A DNA stretch of 64,000 bases from Paenibacillus assamensis DSM 18201 (GCF_000422445.1 NZ_AULU01000006.1:310001-374000); one strand, 5' to 3'; counted from the first letter of the stretch, positions 49,781 through 59,255 are shown. The notes: generated by a model not told the origin, from the letters alone. Numbers and translations: made by a program.

Positions 49781-51136
49781 ATGACCAAACAAGCGACCAT
49801 TTATAATCAGGGTGCAGCTGAGGAACAGGAGCTTCGTCCGAGTCCATTTGGCAATACGCTGCTTATCGGTGCTGGTCCAGCTGCTATCCATGTAGCCGTA
49901 CAATTATCTCGCGGCTGGTCGGATAAGCTTGGTATACTGAATCGAGAAGGACCGCATGCTGTACGATTCAATGATGAGCTATTTCAATCCAATCATATGA
50001 TTACTTCGCGGTTGCAGGGCGAACGGCTGCAGCATTTAACGGGAAGTGTTCAACTGCATCATTTTTATACAGGTTACAATGGCATCGAGGTTGAAGGAAA
50101 CTGGGAAACCATCTTTCTTTGTACGCCATGCGATAGTTATCGTGAAGTCATCCGCAGCCTTAAGTTAGATCAAATGTCTACAGTACGTACGATTATTTTA
50201 CTCTCGCCGAACTTTGGCTCGAATCTGCTTGTACATAGCGAGCTTCCTACCGATAGAAACATCGATGTCATAAGTTTGTCGACTTATTTTGCCGCAACGA
50301 AGTTCGATTCCACTTCCATCACAACCGTGTACACCAAAGCGATGAAGAAAAAAGTGTACGCAGGCTCTAGTCATTACAACAGCTCATCGATCAACCATTT
50401 ACATCGTTTTATATCAAGCTTAGGTGTTGCTTGTGAAGTGGTGAACAATCCAATAGAAGCAGAAAGCCGCAGCATAACGATGTATGTTCATCCCCCGTTG
50501 TTTATCAATGAATTTTCATTAGAACAAATACTTAATCCTTTCCCATCAACGAAGTATATGTATAAGCTGTATCCAGAAGGACCAATTTCACCCCAGGTGA
50601 TTCACATTATGGCACAATTGTGGCGCGAAATATCCAGATTTCTAAGCAGCTGCAGGTCAGAGCCCATTAACTTGCTGCAATTTATGAATGATGATAATTA
50701 TCCAGTTCATGAGGAGAGCCTGTCTCGCTATGAAATTGAACATTTTGTAGAGCTGGATCCGACTTATCAAGAGTATTTGCTGTATATCCGCTATGCCTCA
50801 CTTCTCATCGATCCATTTTCATCGGCGGACGAACAGGGAAAATATTTTGACTTCTCTGCGGTACCCTACAAAACAGTCTATCAAGATGAAGCGGGACGGT
50901 GGATGATTCCACGAATTCCTTTAGAGGACTATAAGCGATTAAAAGTGATTTATGGTTTGGCGGAGCTGATGAAGGTGGAAATGCCGCAGGCAGGGCAATT
51001 GATTCAACTGTTCGAGCGGCGCTTGGAGCAGTTTATTATCGAAAAGGGAATGAGTGCCATCCATTCTGAGATGTGTAACGATACGACAAGCGAAGAAATA
51101 GAAGCCATTTACACGGAATGGAGGCGCATAACATGA
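49781..51136 (+). CDS. cntM: CntM-like opine metallophore dehydrogenase, copy 1
   Basis: 451 residues. Rossmann start LLIGAGPAAIHVAV (28-41). CntM condenses the CntL product with a 2-keto acid and reduces it. By gap-free alignment with my recalled S. aureus CntM N-terminus, R55 falls at position 33 (Arg there favours NADPH) and A172, in STYFAATKF, at position 150 (Asp means pyruvate only; Ala allows alpha-ketoglutarate). So alpha-ketoglutarate with NADPH is predicted. Conserved later blocks: MYVHPPLFINEFSLEQI, YKLYPEGPI, INLLQFMNDDNYPV, GKYFDFSAVPYK. Translationally coupled to the EamA gene. Confidence 0.93.
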   Translation: MTKQATIYNQGAAEEQELRPSPFGNTLLIGAGPAAIHVAVQLSRGWSDKLGILNREGPHAVRFNDELFQSNHMITSRLQGERLQHLTGSVQLHHFYTGYNGIEVEGNWETIFLCTPCDSYREVIRSLKLDQMSTVRTIILLSPNFGSNLLVHSELPTDRNIDVISLSTYFAATKFDSTSITTVYTKAMKKKVYAGSSHYNSSSINHLHRFISSLGVACEVVNNPIEAESRSITMYVHPPLFINEFSLEQILNPFPSTKYMYKLYPEGPISPQVIHIMAQLWREISRFLSSCRSEPINLLQFMNDDNYPVHEESLSRYEIEHFVELDPTYQEYLLYIRYASLLIDPFSSADEQGKYFDFSAVPYKTVYQDEAGRWMIPRIPLEDYKRLKVIYGLAELMKVEMPQAGQLIQLFERRLEQFIIEKGMSAIHSEMCNDTTSEEIEAIYTEWRRIT

Positions 51137-52029
51137 AGAATGGGGTCTATTTAGCCATATTAGCGTCGCTTGTATTTAGCATTATGAATGCACTTGTAAA
51201 GGCGGTTAGTTTTACGATTCCACCAACGGAAGTGGCATTTTTTCGCAGCATAATCGGAACGATACTTATTTTTGCGTTAATGAAACGCAGCAGTGTTTCA
51301 TTTTCTACAACAGGCATTCCGATGCTGCTAACACGTGGTGTACTGGGGGCGTTGTACTTAATTACTTACTTTTATGCGATCTCGAAAATATCATTAACGG
51401 ATGCTACAATACTCGCTCATATGTCACCCATTTTTGTGTTTATTTTAGCGTTCTTTTTCCTCAAAGAAAAGTTATCACGTCAAATGCTCTTTATTATGCC
51501 GATCGCGTTCCTTGGAGCCATACTGTTAGTAAATCCATTCGAATTTTCTACGTATTCGATTTATGCACTTGTAGGCGTATTGAGCGCTATTCTTGGCGCA
51601 GGTGCAGCTACCTCTATTCGCTACTTAAGTCAACGTCATCACGCTTATGAGATTGTGTTTTATTTCTTAGCAACAGCTACATTTGTATCCCTTCCTCTGA
51701 TGTGGGATAGCTTTGTGATGCCAAATGCTGAAGAATGGGTCTATCTGATCGCAATAGGAGTCGTATCTTTAGTCGGGCAGGTGTTTTTGACGAAGGCTTT
51801 TACACACGAAAATGCCATTGTTGTAGAAGTCACCCGATATATTGGTATCGTGTTCAACGCATTATGGGGATTCCTGTTTTGGTTCGAAATACCTGATATG
51901 TACACGATTTTAGGAGGATGCTTAATCGTAGCGACCTGCATTATGATGTCTCGGAGCAAACAGAAGCTGACGATTCAAGGATCAACGGCAATAGGGTCAC
52001 AGAGTAGTTCCATCGCTGCTCAAAAATAA
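51133..52029 (+). CDS. EamA/DMT-family putative metallophore exporter, copy 1
   Basis: 298 residues from the ATG at 51133, which overlaps the cntM stop (ATGA). Ten helices in two EamA repeats (first: AILASLVFSIMNALVKAVSF; second: ALVGVLSAILGAGAATSIRYLS). In Pseudomonas the pseudopaline exporter CntI is of this family, whereas staphylococci use the MFS protein CntE. So this gene is the probable exporter of the apo-metallophore. The C-terminal tail after SRSKQK is Ser/Gln-rich and diverges from copy 2. Followed by a long terminator. Confidence 0.85.
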   Translation: MKNGVYLAILASLVFSIMNALVKAVSFTIPPTEVAFFRSIIGTILIFALMKRSSVSFSTTGIPMLLTRGVLGALYLITYFYAISKISLTDATILAHMSPIFVFILAFFFLKEKLSRQMLFIMPIAFLGAILLVNPFEFSTYSIYALVGVLSAILGAGAATSIRYLSQRHHAYEIVFYFLATATFVSLPLMWDSFVMPNAEEWVYLIAIGVVSLVGQVFLTKAFTHENAIVVEVTRYIGIVFNALWGFLFWFEIPDMYTILGGCLIVATCIMMSRSKQKLTIQGSTAIGSQSSSIAAQK

Positions 52030-52067
52030 ATAAAAAGTAAGGATGAAATCCTACTTTTCGTCGTTGT

Positions 52068-52117
52068 AATAAACGGCCTTAGTCCTGAATTTTATCATTG
52101 GACGAAGGCCGTTTATT
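52068..52117 (+). terminator. Terminator of operon copy 1
   Basis: AATAAACGGCCTT (52068-52080) pairs with AAGGCCGTTTATT (52105-52117), followed by TTT. A smaller hairpin lies just before it (AAAGTAGGAT type, 52032-52058). Confidence 0.85.
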
Positions 52118-52189
52118 TTGCTTGCAATATCTCATTCGAGTTGTGCTGACTTTGGTAAAATGATGAATTATTAGTCTATTACATGTTCT

Positions 52190-53113
52190 TTATACGGTAT
52201 TTAAACGAAACCTTTTCTTATACGCTTCAAAGTCCCATCTCTTAAGAAACTGCTGTGCAGCAATTTTGCCTTCCTCGTACAAATAAGCCCGATCTTCTTC
52301 ACTTATATCGAAGTCCGTAGGTGTAATATGACCTGTACGAATAAACATCGTGCGGCTTTCCCCATGTATGTCCACATGCCTCTGATCATGAGCTTGCAGC
52401 ATCGTTTTGAACATTGCGCTAAACAATGAAAATGGTCCTTCTATCGGATGGTGTGGAGCAAATATTTTTTTCTCTGAAAGCCGAAAGCCAAAGGTTGGAC
52501 AAACAGGTGTGTCTTCTACATCAAAGATCCAGATAGGAAAATTACTGAGCAGCGCCCCATCAACAATGTAATAAGGCTTTATATTAGTAGGGGTTTGCCA
52601 GCGATACGGTCGAAAGAAAAAGGGTATGGTCGTGCTCATACGCACAGCGGTTGCAATGGGAAAATCGGAAGGTGAGATGCCATACTTAGCAAGATCATCA
52701 GGAAATACGATAATGTTGCCGCTGCTAACATCAGAAGCGATAATTTTCAGCTTGCCTTGGGGCAGATCGGTAAAGGTATGGATATTTTTCTGAAGCAACC
52801 AAGTTGTCATATACTGTTCCAACACCGTATTGCGGTAAATACCAGAATAGAGGAGCATCGGGATAGCTTGTCCTACAAGGGGAACGTGGTGCAGCCAATT
52901 GTGACCAAGTAAGCTCATATAATCTAATCCATACATAAGCTCCTTTAACTCGTTAGAAGTATAGCCACTTGCTAATAATGCAGCGAAGATCGACCCGGCT
53001 GATGTCCCGGCGATATGCCGCCACTTGTAGCCGGCTGCTTCTATTTGCTCAATAGCACCGATAAAGGCGATTCCTCGTACTCCGCCTCCCTCGAACACAG
53101 CATCTACTTGCAT
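52190..53113 (-). CDS. Patatin-like phospholipase
   Basis: 307 residues from the ATG at 53113 behind GGAGGTGGG. Catalytic dyad lipase: oxyanion loop EGGGVRGIAF, nucleophile S38 in AGTSAGS, and D185 in IVDGALLSNFP. Hydrolyses acyl esters of phospholipids; no signal peptide, so it acts in the cytoplasm or at the inner membrane face. It lies in opposite orientation between the two metallophore operons; a functional link is not evident. Confidence 0.88.
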   Translation of the reverse strand: MQVDAVFEGGGVRGIAFIGAIEQIEAAGYKWRHIAGTSAGSIFAALLASGYTSNELKELMYGLDYMSLLGHNWLHHVPLVGQAIPMLLYSGIYRNTVLEQYMTTWLLQKNIHTFTDLPQGKLKIIASDVSSGNIIVFPDDLAKYGISPSDFPIATAVRMSTTIPFFFRPYRWQTPTNIKPYYIVDGALLSNFPIWIFDVEDTPVCPTFGFRLSEKKIFAPHHPIEGPFSLFSAMFKTMLQAHDQRHVDIHGESRTMFIRTGHITPTDFDISEEDRAYLYEEGKIAAQQFLKRWDFEAYKKRFRLNTV

Positions 53114-53533
53114 CACGACCCACCTCCAATAGGTTAGACAACATGATTATAACTATAGATTAATTGGATATAAGTAGATTATTTTCCTGCTAATGATCAA
53201 AAAAGAGTGCTAACCTAGTAAATTATCTTTTATACAAAAGGTTAGTGTCGTTAAGTAATTCGTCGTACTTTGATCCTATATTTGTAAGTCCAAGTGATCG
53301 GATTGAGCAAAAGTTTACAATACCTTATGCAGAAATAAGTAGAACGGGATAGAAATTTGGTGAGTTAGAACTACGTTAAATTAACATTGGATGTAATATA
53401 ATGACAAGCGTGAACGGTAAACGATGTAGACGAGGAGGCCAACTAGCACAGGTTCATATGTGAAGTGATAGGGGATACATAGCCTAGCAGCCTATCAGAA
53501 AAAAACCATACTTGTAGGAGGTAAGATTACGTT
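53114..53533. other. 420-bp gap ahead of LPMO-4
   Basis: No gene. It carries the divergent promoters of the patatin and LPMO-4 genes, an AGACGAGGAGGCC SD-like element near 53431, and a hairpin-like CCTAGCAGCCTATCAG region. The conserved leader of LPMO-1 to LPMO-3 is not present. Confidence 0.5.
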
Positions 53534-54784
53534 ATGAAGCAACAAAGTACGTTGAAAAGCTTGTTCTCAGGAGTATCGCCGTTATTGGTCGTACTCGGTA
53601 CGTTTATTTTGTTAGGTGTAGGTTCTTTAGCTGCAGCTGACAAAGCATCGGCGCATGGTTACATGGAGTCACCTTCCAGCCGTGCTTTACTATGTAAACA
53701 AGGAACAAACACGAAGTGTGGTGCAATTCAATATGAACCACAAAGCGTGGAAGCGATCGGTAACTTTCCAGCTGCTGGTCCAAAAGACGGCGAAATCACG
53801 GGTGGAGGCATCTTCCCAGAATTGTATGAGCAAACAGCTGATCGTTGGCAGAAGCAAACGCTGAACAGCGGCAAGCAAACATTCACATGGCATTTGACAG
53901 CTCCGCATGCTACGAAAGAGTGGAAATATTACATCACGAAAAAAGATTGGAACCCAAACAAGCCGTTGACTCGTGCTGATTTGGAGCAATTCTGCTACTA
54001 TTATGATGGTGGCAAAAAACCTTCTAAAACGACATCTCATGAATGTGAAGTACCAAGCGACCGCAGTGGTTATCATTTGATTCTCGGTGTTTGGGAAATC
54101 GCAGATACTCCGAATGCTTTCTACCAAGTTATCGACGTTAATCTTGTAAACGATGGCACTGCACCAGTTGAGCCGATTACAGCTCCCAAAAATGTTGTTG
54201 CAAAAGCTATTTCCGCAACTAGCGTTGAAATCAACTGGACTGCTTCTGCAAAAGCAGCAGCTTACGAAGTATACCGCAATGGAACATTAGTTAACACAGT
54301 TAACCAAACGACATTTACTGACAATGGTTTGACTGCTAGTACGGCTTACAGCTATACGGTACGCGCGGTTGATGCAGCAGGTAAAAAGTCTCCATTATCC
54401 AGCGCAGTATCCGTTACAACACTTCCAAGTGATAACGGCAACCCTGGAAACCCAAACCCAGGAACACCTGGTAACGGCACACTTCCTGCTTGGGATGCAG
54501 CGAAAGTATATGTAGGCGGAGATAAAGTTCAATACAATGGCTTGGAGTATCAAGCTGCTTATTGGACACAAGGCAACACACCTGATAACTCTGATGCATG
54601 GAAATTGATTAGCAATGTAACACTTGAGTGGAACGCTAAGAAAGCTTATGTTGGTGGTGCAAAAGTAACATTTAACGGTGTTACTTACCAAGCGGCTTGG
54701 TGGACACAAGGGGAAGAGCCTGGTAAAGCTGGCGTCTGGAAAGTCGTTACATCCGGAACTGGTCACAGTCACCACGCTCATTAA
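53534..54784 (+). CDS. AA10 LPMO with FnIII, two CBM5/12 domains and His-rich tail (LPMO-4)
   Basis: 416 residues. Signal peptide 1-40 (KASA, then mature H41), AA10 domain 41-~205 with second brace His in TAPHATKEWKYYITK, FnIII ~215-298, Gly/Asn/Pro linker ~299-315 (NPGNPNPGTPGNG), CBM5/12 at ~317-360 and again at ~363-405. The C-terminus is SGTGHSHHAH, a metal-binding His tail absent from the other three. Secreted chitin oxidase. It is only distantly like LPMO-1 to LPMO-3 in the AA10 part (FPELYEQTADRW, CYYYDGGKKPSKTTSHEC). GTAGGAGG precedes the ATG. Confidence 0.93.
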   Translation: MKQQSTLKSLFSGVSPLLVVLGTFILLGVGSLAAADKASAHGYMESPSSRALLCKQGTNTKCGAIQYEPQSVEAIGNFPAAGPKDGEITGGGIFPELYEQTADRWQKQTLNSGKQTFTWHLTAPHATKEWKYYITKKDWNPNKPLTRADLEQFCYYYDGGKKPSKTTSHECEVPSDRSGYHLILGVWEIADTPNAFYQVIDVNLVNDGTAPVEPITAPKNVVAKAISATSVEINWTASAKAAAYEVYRNGTLVNTVNQTTFTDNGLTASTAYSYTVRAVDAAGKKSPLSSAVSVTTLPSDNGNPGNPNPGTPGNGTLPAWDAAKVYVGGDKVQYNGLEYQAAYWTQGNTPDNSDAWKLISNVTLEWNAKKAYVGGAKVTFNGVTYQAAWWTQGEEPGKAGVWKVVTSGTGHSHHAH

Positions 54785-54807
54785 GGAAGAACGTTAAATT
54801 CGATCCA

Positions 54808-54848
54808 AGAACCTTCAATGCCATGATTGGCGCTGAAGGTTCTTTTTT
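54808..54848 (+). terminator. Terminator after LPMO-4
   Basis: AAGAACCTTCA (54808-54818) pairs with TGAAGGTTCTT (54834-54844), followed by TTTT. Confidence 0.85.
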
Positions 54849-54896
54849 CGTTTATAGTCGCGGGAAAAATCGTAGCATTTATAGTAATTTCGTTCA

Positions 54897-54927
54897 GCTG
54901 CTAGTTAACGCTAACAGCTTTTTTTTA
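54897..54927 (+). terminator. Second terminator upstream of operon copy 2
   Basis: AGCTG and CAGCT pair around an AGTTAACGCT loop, followed by eight T; the T-run ends two bases before the -35 of operon copy 2. Confidence 0.55.
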
Positions 54928-54928
54928 G

Positions 54929-54957
54929 TTGACATTAAGAAATGAAATGGATATTAT
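54929..54957 (+). promoter_or_regulatory. SigA promoter of operon copy 2
   Basis: TTGACA (54929-54934), 17 bp, TATTAT (54952-54957). Expected start near 54964. A clear, strong housekeeping promoter. Confidence 0.75.
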
Positions 54958-54969
54958 AGCCTTAATTAA

Positions 54970-54984
54970 TCGTAATTATTACGA
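54970..54984 (+). promoter_or_regulatory. Zur-type box of operon copy 2
   Basis: TCGTAAT-T-ATTACGA: a perfect 7-1-7 inverted repeat identical to the B. subtilis Zur consensus TCGTAATnATTACGA. It begins about 6 bp after the predicted transcription start, so bound Zur would block transcription when zinc is plentiful. Confidence 0.85.
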
Positions 54985-55070
54985 ATAATAAATGGTTGCT
55001 ACGAAAGGAAGCAGCCATTGTAGAGGGTAGGCAAGTATTTTATAAAATGAACAAGCATAAGGAGGATTCC

Positions 55071-56618
55071 ATGAATAGTAGCAAACATAAAGCAACAATA
55101 TTGATAGTCCTTTGTTGGATGCTTTTCGTTACGGGATGCAGCACGGGAGGGTCTACTGATAGTGCGAAAGAGAAAACGAAGAAGGTAACGATGATTTATC
55201 ATCTTTCGGTCAATACGTTAGACCCACATAACAGTTGGGCGCCATTGCGAGCAGGAGCAGTAGAGACGCTCGTAAAGCTCGACAGCGAGATGAAGCCGAG
55301 CCCATGGCTAGCCAAGGAATGGAAATCAATCGACCCGCACACATGGGTGTTTGTACTTCGAGACAAGGTAACCTTTCATGACGGGGTGAAGATGGACGCG
55401 GCAGCAGTTAAGTCCTCACTTGAACGTTCGTTGAAGTCGAATCAGTCCCTTTCAAGGGCATTAAAAATAGCTTCTATGGAGGCGAAGGGGCAGGAGCTCA
55501 CCATTGTAACATCCGAGCCTAATCCGGCATTGCCTTCTGAACTTATCAATCCGTACACCTCGATTGTTAGTACTGCTGCCGAAGCTAAAATCGGTACGAT
55601 GTCATTCAATGATAAGCCTATAGGGACGGGGGCATTTAAGGTAGCTTCATTCGCACCTAACCGTGAGGCGAACCTAGTTCGTTACGAAGGCTATTGGGAT
55701 ACACCTGCGATGTTGGATGAAGTATCATTTCAATTTAATGAGGATGCAAATGTGAGAATGATGGCCCTTCAGTCGAATGAGGCGGACATCGCCTATCAGC
55801 TGCCTGCTGAATCGATAGCAGCATTGGAGCGCGATAACAAGTTAACAGTGGAGTCGGTTACAGGCCTTCGTGTTCACTATCTGATTTATAATGCTAGACG
55901 GCCGCACTTGCAGGATATACGCGTAAGAAAGGCATTTGATTTGCTCGTTGATCGAAAAACGGTGGTAGAAGGAATTATGTTCGGACATGGACAGCCAGCC
56001 AACGGACCATTTCCAAAGACATTGCCTTTTGGAAATGATGGCGAGATCCCTGCATTTAACTCTGTCAAAGCATTGGAACTTCTAGAAGAAGCAGGATATA
56101 AGTCGAACTCGAACGGCAAACTTGAGAAGAATGGCGTGCCATTGAGCATTCAACTCATTACGTATAAGACTCGTCCAGAGCTTACGCTGATCGCTCAATT
56201 GTTCCAGTCAGAGGCAGCGAAGATAGGGGTTCAAGTAGAGATTAAGATCGTAGAGAATATTGATGCGCATTTGCGAGAAAATGATCAGTGGGATATGGTC
56301 ACCTATAGTAGTTTATCTGCTCCTCGAGGAGATGGTGGATACTTCCTTAATGCTGCTTATCAGCAAGGCGGTGCCCTGAATCCAGGCAATATTGAAGTGA
56401 ATCATGTAGCACCTGTACTTAAGCAGCTTAATGCAAGTGAGGATCAAGAGGCTCGAATGAAGCTGTCAAAAGAAGTAGTCTCTGTTGTTCAAGATGAAGT
56501 GCCACATTCATACGTTGTATACCCAAACATCTTAGTTGGCGTGAATAAACGTGTTCTTAATTGGGCGCCTGGAGCGGAGGAGTACTATATCATTACGAAC
56601 AAAATGGATGTGAAATAG
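55071..56618 (+). CDS. cntA: CntA-like metallophore-binding lipoprotein, copy 2
   Basis: 515 residues from the ATG at 55071 behind AAGGAGGATT; longer upstream frames have no ribosome site. Lipidated C23 (MLFVTGC). Same domain and length as copy 1. Blocks such as FNEDANVRMMALQ and NPALPSELINPYTSIVSTAAE are nearly unchanged, while the first ~45 residues and several surface loops differ (e.g. ETLVKLDSEMKPSPWLAKEWKS). First gene behind the Zur box, so it is expected to be induced by zinc shortage. Confidence 0.88.
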   Translation: MNSSKHKATILIVLCWMLFVTGCSTGGSTDSAKEKTKKVTMIYHLSVNTLDPHNSWAPLRAGAVETLVKLDSEMKPSPWLAKEWKSIDPHTWVFVLRDKVTFHDGVKMDAAAVKSSLERSLKSNQSLSRALKIASMEAKGQELTIVTSEPNPALPSELINPYTSIVSTAAEAKIGTMSFNDKPIGTGAFKVASFAPNREANLVRYEGYWDTPAMLDEVSFQFNEDANVRMMALQSNEADIAYQLPAESIAALERDNKLTVESVTGLRVHYLIYNARRPHLQDIRVRKAFDLLVDRKTVVEGIMFGHGQPANGPFPKTLPFGNDGEIPAFNSVKALELLEEAGYKSNSNGKLEKNGVPLSIQLITYKTRPELTLIAQLFQSEAAKIGVQVEIKIVENIDAHLRENDQWDMVTYSSLSAPRGDGGYFLNAAYQQGGALNPGNIEVNHVAPVLKQLNASEDQEARMKLSKEVVSVVQDEVPHSYVVYPNILVGVNKRVLNWAPGAEEYYIITNKMDVK

Positions 56619-56619
56619 C

Positions 56620-57564
56620 ATGCTGAACATCGTTAAAGAACGGCTGTTGCAGCTGGGAATTGTTTTATTTTTTCTATCGTTATTTACATTCACCTTAATG
56701 AAATTAGCTCCTGGCGATCCTGTGTTTACTATTTTGCGTGCGGACGAAGTGGCTGCTACATCAGCAGATGAAGAGGCGCTTAGAAAAGAGCTAGGGCTTG
56801 ATCAGCCAGTATACATTCAATATTTACGCTGGATGTACAGCATCATGCAATTCGACTTTGGGAACTCACTCATAAATGGCAAGCCTGTCGTGCAAGACAT
56901 TTTAGAACGATTACCAGCTACTTTGGAGCTTGCCGCAGGCAGTTTAACTGTCATGCTGGTCATCTCGATACCTCTAGGAATCGTAGCAGCGAAATATGAA
57001 GGGAAATGGATCGATCATGTTAGCAATGTGCTCGCATTACTAGGTGCATCGATACCTGCTTTCTGGTTGGGACTTATGCTTATCTACGGTTTTTCTTATA
57101 AGCTTGGCTGGTTGCCAACTATGGGAATGGGTTCTGCTGTGCATCTCATTTTACCTAGTATTACACTAGGGTTTGGTTTGGCTGCCATATATGCACGTAT
57201 GCTGCGAGCGGGATTGTTAGAGGTGCTTGCGCAGGATTACATACGTACTGCACGTGCGCGAGGTATAGGGGAATGGCGAATCATGTACAAACATGCGCTT
57301 CGTGCCGCGCTAATACCTATTATGACGGTATTTGGTTCGAGTGCTGGAAGCATTTTGGCAGGTTCCGTCATTATTGAAACGCTGTTTTCTTGGCCGGGCC
57401 TAGGGGATATGGCTATCGAAGCGATCTTTAAGCGCGATTACCCTGTCATTCAGGCATACGTCATGATTTCTGGAACGATGATTGTGATGGTTAATCTGCT
57501 TATCGATATAAGTTATACATGGATAGATCCTCGAGTTCGCTATGTGAAGGAGAGGATAATATGA
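56620..57564 (+). CDS. cntB: CntB-like ABC permease, copy 2
   Basis: 314 residues, as in copy 1 and again one base after the cntA stop. EAA loop DYIRTARARGIGEWRIMYKHALRAALIP. The C-terminus differs (DPRVRYVKERII) and overlaps the cntC start. The ABC transporter still lacks ATPases here. Confidence 0.9.
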   Translation: MLNIVKERLLQLGIVLFFLSLFTFTLMKLAPGDPVFTILRADEVAATSADEEALRKELGLDQPVYIQYLRWMYSIMQFDFGNSLINGKPVVQDILERLPATLELAAGSLTVMLVISIPLGIVAAKYEGKWIDHVSNVLALLGASIPAFWLGLMLIYGFSYKLGWLPTMGMGSAVHLILPSITLGFGLAAIYARMLRAGLLEVLAQDYIRTARARGIGEWRIMYKHALRAALIPIMTVFGSSAGSILAGSVIIETLFSWPGLGDMAIEAIFKRDYPVIQAYVMISGTMIVMVNLLIDISYTWIDPRVRYVKERII

Positions 57565-58442
57565 AACCCAATTACAACGCGATGTCCAGCGCTGCGCTCA
57601 TGCATCAACGAAGCAGTACTTCTAAGTGGAAAACGCTGCTTCGTTATCCACTTATGTTGGTTGGCTCTGTACTTTTTCTGGCGCTAATCTTGTTTGTTGC
57701 TGCAGGACCTTATCTGGTCCCTAATGATCCTTTGCTCATCCAAATGTCGGAACGTCTCCGGCCTGCCAGTTGGGAATATCCGCTTGGCACCGATCATCTG
57801 GGGCGATGCATTTTCTCACGTTTGGCATCAGGAGCGCAAATGACGCTGAGCTTAGCAGGTATCGTGATTACAGCAACTATTTTCATAGGCGTACCGATAG
57901 GACTGCTAACTGGCTACGTAGGAGGACGTCTTGATACTTTCATCATGAGAGTTGTCGATGGTGTAGGTGCATTGCCTGAAATCATTGTAGCGATTGCAGT
58001 TTCAGGATTTCTAGGTCCGAGCATTACGAATCTATTAATAGCTATCATTGCAGTCAAATGGATTGAGTATGTACGGCTTGTACGAAGCATTATCCTGTTG
58101 GAGCGTGAGAAGGAATATATGGAGGCAGCACGTGCAGCAGGCTTTGGTACATGGCATATGATTCGAAGGCAATTGCTTCCGCATATTGTATCTCCGGTCA
58201 TCGTTCTTGCTTCGTTGGATATCGGCAAGATTATTTTGATTGTCTCCTCGCTCTCTTACTTAGGATTAGGCGCACAACCGCCAACACCTGAGTGGGGGGC
58301 CATGTTGAATGATGGAAGACCCTACTTTCAGACGATTCCACAACTGATGATTTACCCAGGCTTATGTATCATGATCGTGGTTATGTCATGCAATTTGATT
58401 GGAGACGGACTTCGTCAACTTCTTGACGTTAGGAATAAATAG
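57561..58442 (+). CDS. cntC: CntC-like ABC permease, copy 2
   Basis: 293 residues from the ATG at 57561 (ATGA overlap with cntB; GGAGAGG upstream). Same signature segments as copy 1: VPNDPLLIQMSERLRPASWEYPLGTDHLGRCIFS and EAA loop EREKEYMEAARAAGFGTWHMIRRQL. The N-terminal 30 residues are diverged. It is followed by cntL after only 26 bp, with no terminator. Confidence 0.9.
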   Translation: MKPNYNAMSSAALMHQRSSTSKWKTLLRYPLMLVGSVLFLALILFVAAGPYLVPNDPLLIQMSERLRPASWEYPLGTDHLGRCIFSRLASGAQMTLSLAGIVITATIFIGVPIGLLTGYVGGRLDTFIMRVVDGVGALPEIIVAIAVSGFLGPSITNLLIAIIAVKWIEYVRLVRSIILLEREKEYMEAARAAGFGTWHMIRRQLLPHIVSPVIVLASLDIGKIILIVSSLSYLGLGAQPPTPEWGAMLNDGRPYFQTIPQLMIYPGLCIMIVVMSCNLIGDGLRQLLDVRNK

Positions 58443-58468
58443 AACTTTTATGAATGGAGGAGCTGTCT

Positions 58469-59254
58469 ATGAAAGACAAATATCATTATCTGCTCTCCTT
58501 AAAATTACTGGAATTTGAAATTAGAGAATTGACTACGTATTCGAAGCAGCATTGTGATTGTTTTGAATTGCTGAAAGAGCGATTGGATTATTTGTGCCAA
58601 TTTATGATCAATGATGATAATTTGCAACGGTGGAGCCAATGGGGCGAACATGCTGAAATAGCGGAGTATGCAGAAAAAGTGAGAGAAGCCTCCATTCAAG
58701 CGTTGTGCGATATGGAAAAATATCAAGCTAAATATACTTGTGAGCATCATTCGGATATCAGTGATTATTTAGATATACTGGCACGTGCCGTAAATAAAGA
58801 AATGGAGAAGCATCACATTGATAGCAGCTCCAAGGTATTGTTTATCGGATCTGGTGCTTTTCCGACTTCTGCCTTAACGATTGCGAGAGAAACGAGAGCA
58901 CAGGTCGTTTGTTTGGATATTGATCCTGAAGCTATTGAATGGGCCCAGCAAGTTGCTGCTGCCTCAGGCTTGGGTAATTGCATCAGCTTTACGAATAAAA
59001 CAGCTCAAGAGCTGTCTTACACGGGAGAAGCAACGCATATTATTATTGCCTCGTTAGTCAAAAACAAGCTGGAAGTGCTTGAGGAGCTCCGTCAGCATAT
59101 GAATCCACAGGCTAAAATTGTTGTACGCTACGGAAATGGCCTTAAATCTATCTTTAATTATCCGTTAGAAGCGGATGTAGCTGATAAATGGGCGCAGCGT
59201 AAAATCGATGACGAGCAGCATTTGTACGATACACTAGTATTGGAGAGGCTATAA
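58469..59254 (+). CDS. cntL: CntL-like nicotianamine-type synthase, copy 2
   Basis: 261 residues from the ATG at 58469 (GGAGG eight bases upstream). SAM motif LFIGSGAFPTSALTIARE at the same positions as copy 1 and CLDIDPEAIEW. Substitutions concentrate in the helical N-terminus (KQHCDCFE for KQYGDCFE) and around residues 165-185 (LGNCISFTNKTAQELSYTGEA). Both copies keep all recognisable SAM-binding residues, so both look active. Confidence 0.92.
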   Translation: MKDKYHYLLSLKLLEFEIRELTTYSKQHCDCFELLKERLDYLCQFMINDDNLQRWSQWGEHAEIAEYAEKVREASIQALCDMEKYQAKYTCEHHSDISDYLDILARAVNKEMEKHHIDSSSKVLFIGSGAFPTSALTIARETRAQVVCLDIDPEAIEWAQQVAAASGLGNCISFTNKTAQELSYTGEATHIIIASLVKNKLEVLEELRQHMNPQAKIVVRYGNGLKSIFNYPLEADVADKWAQRKIDDEQHLYDTLVLERL

Positions 59255-59255
59255 T

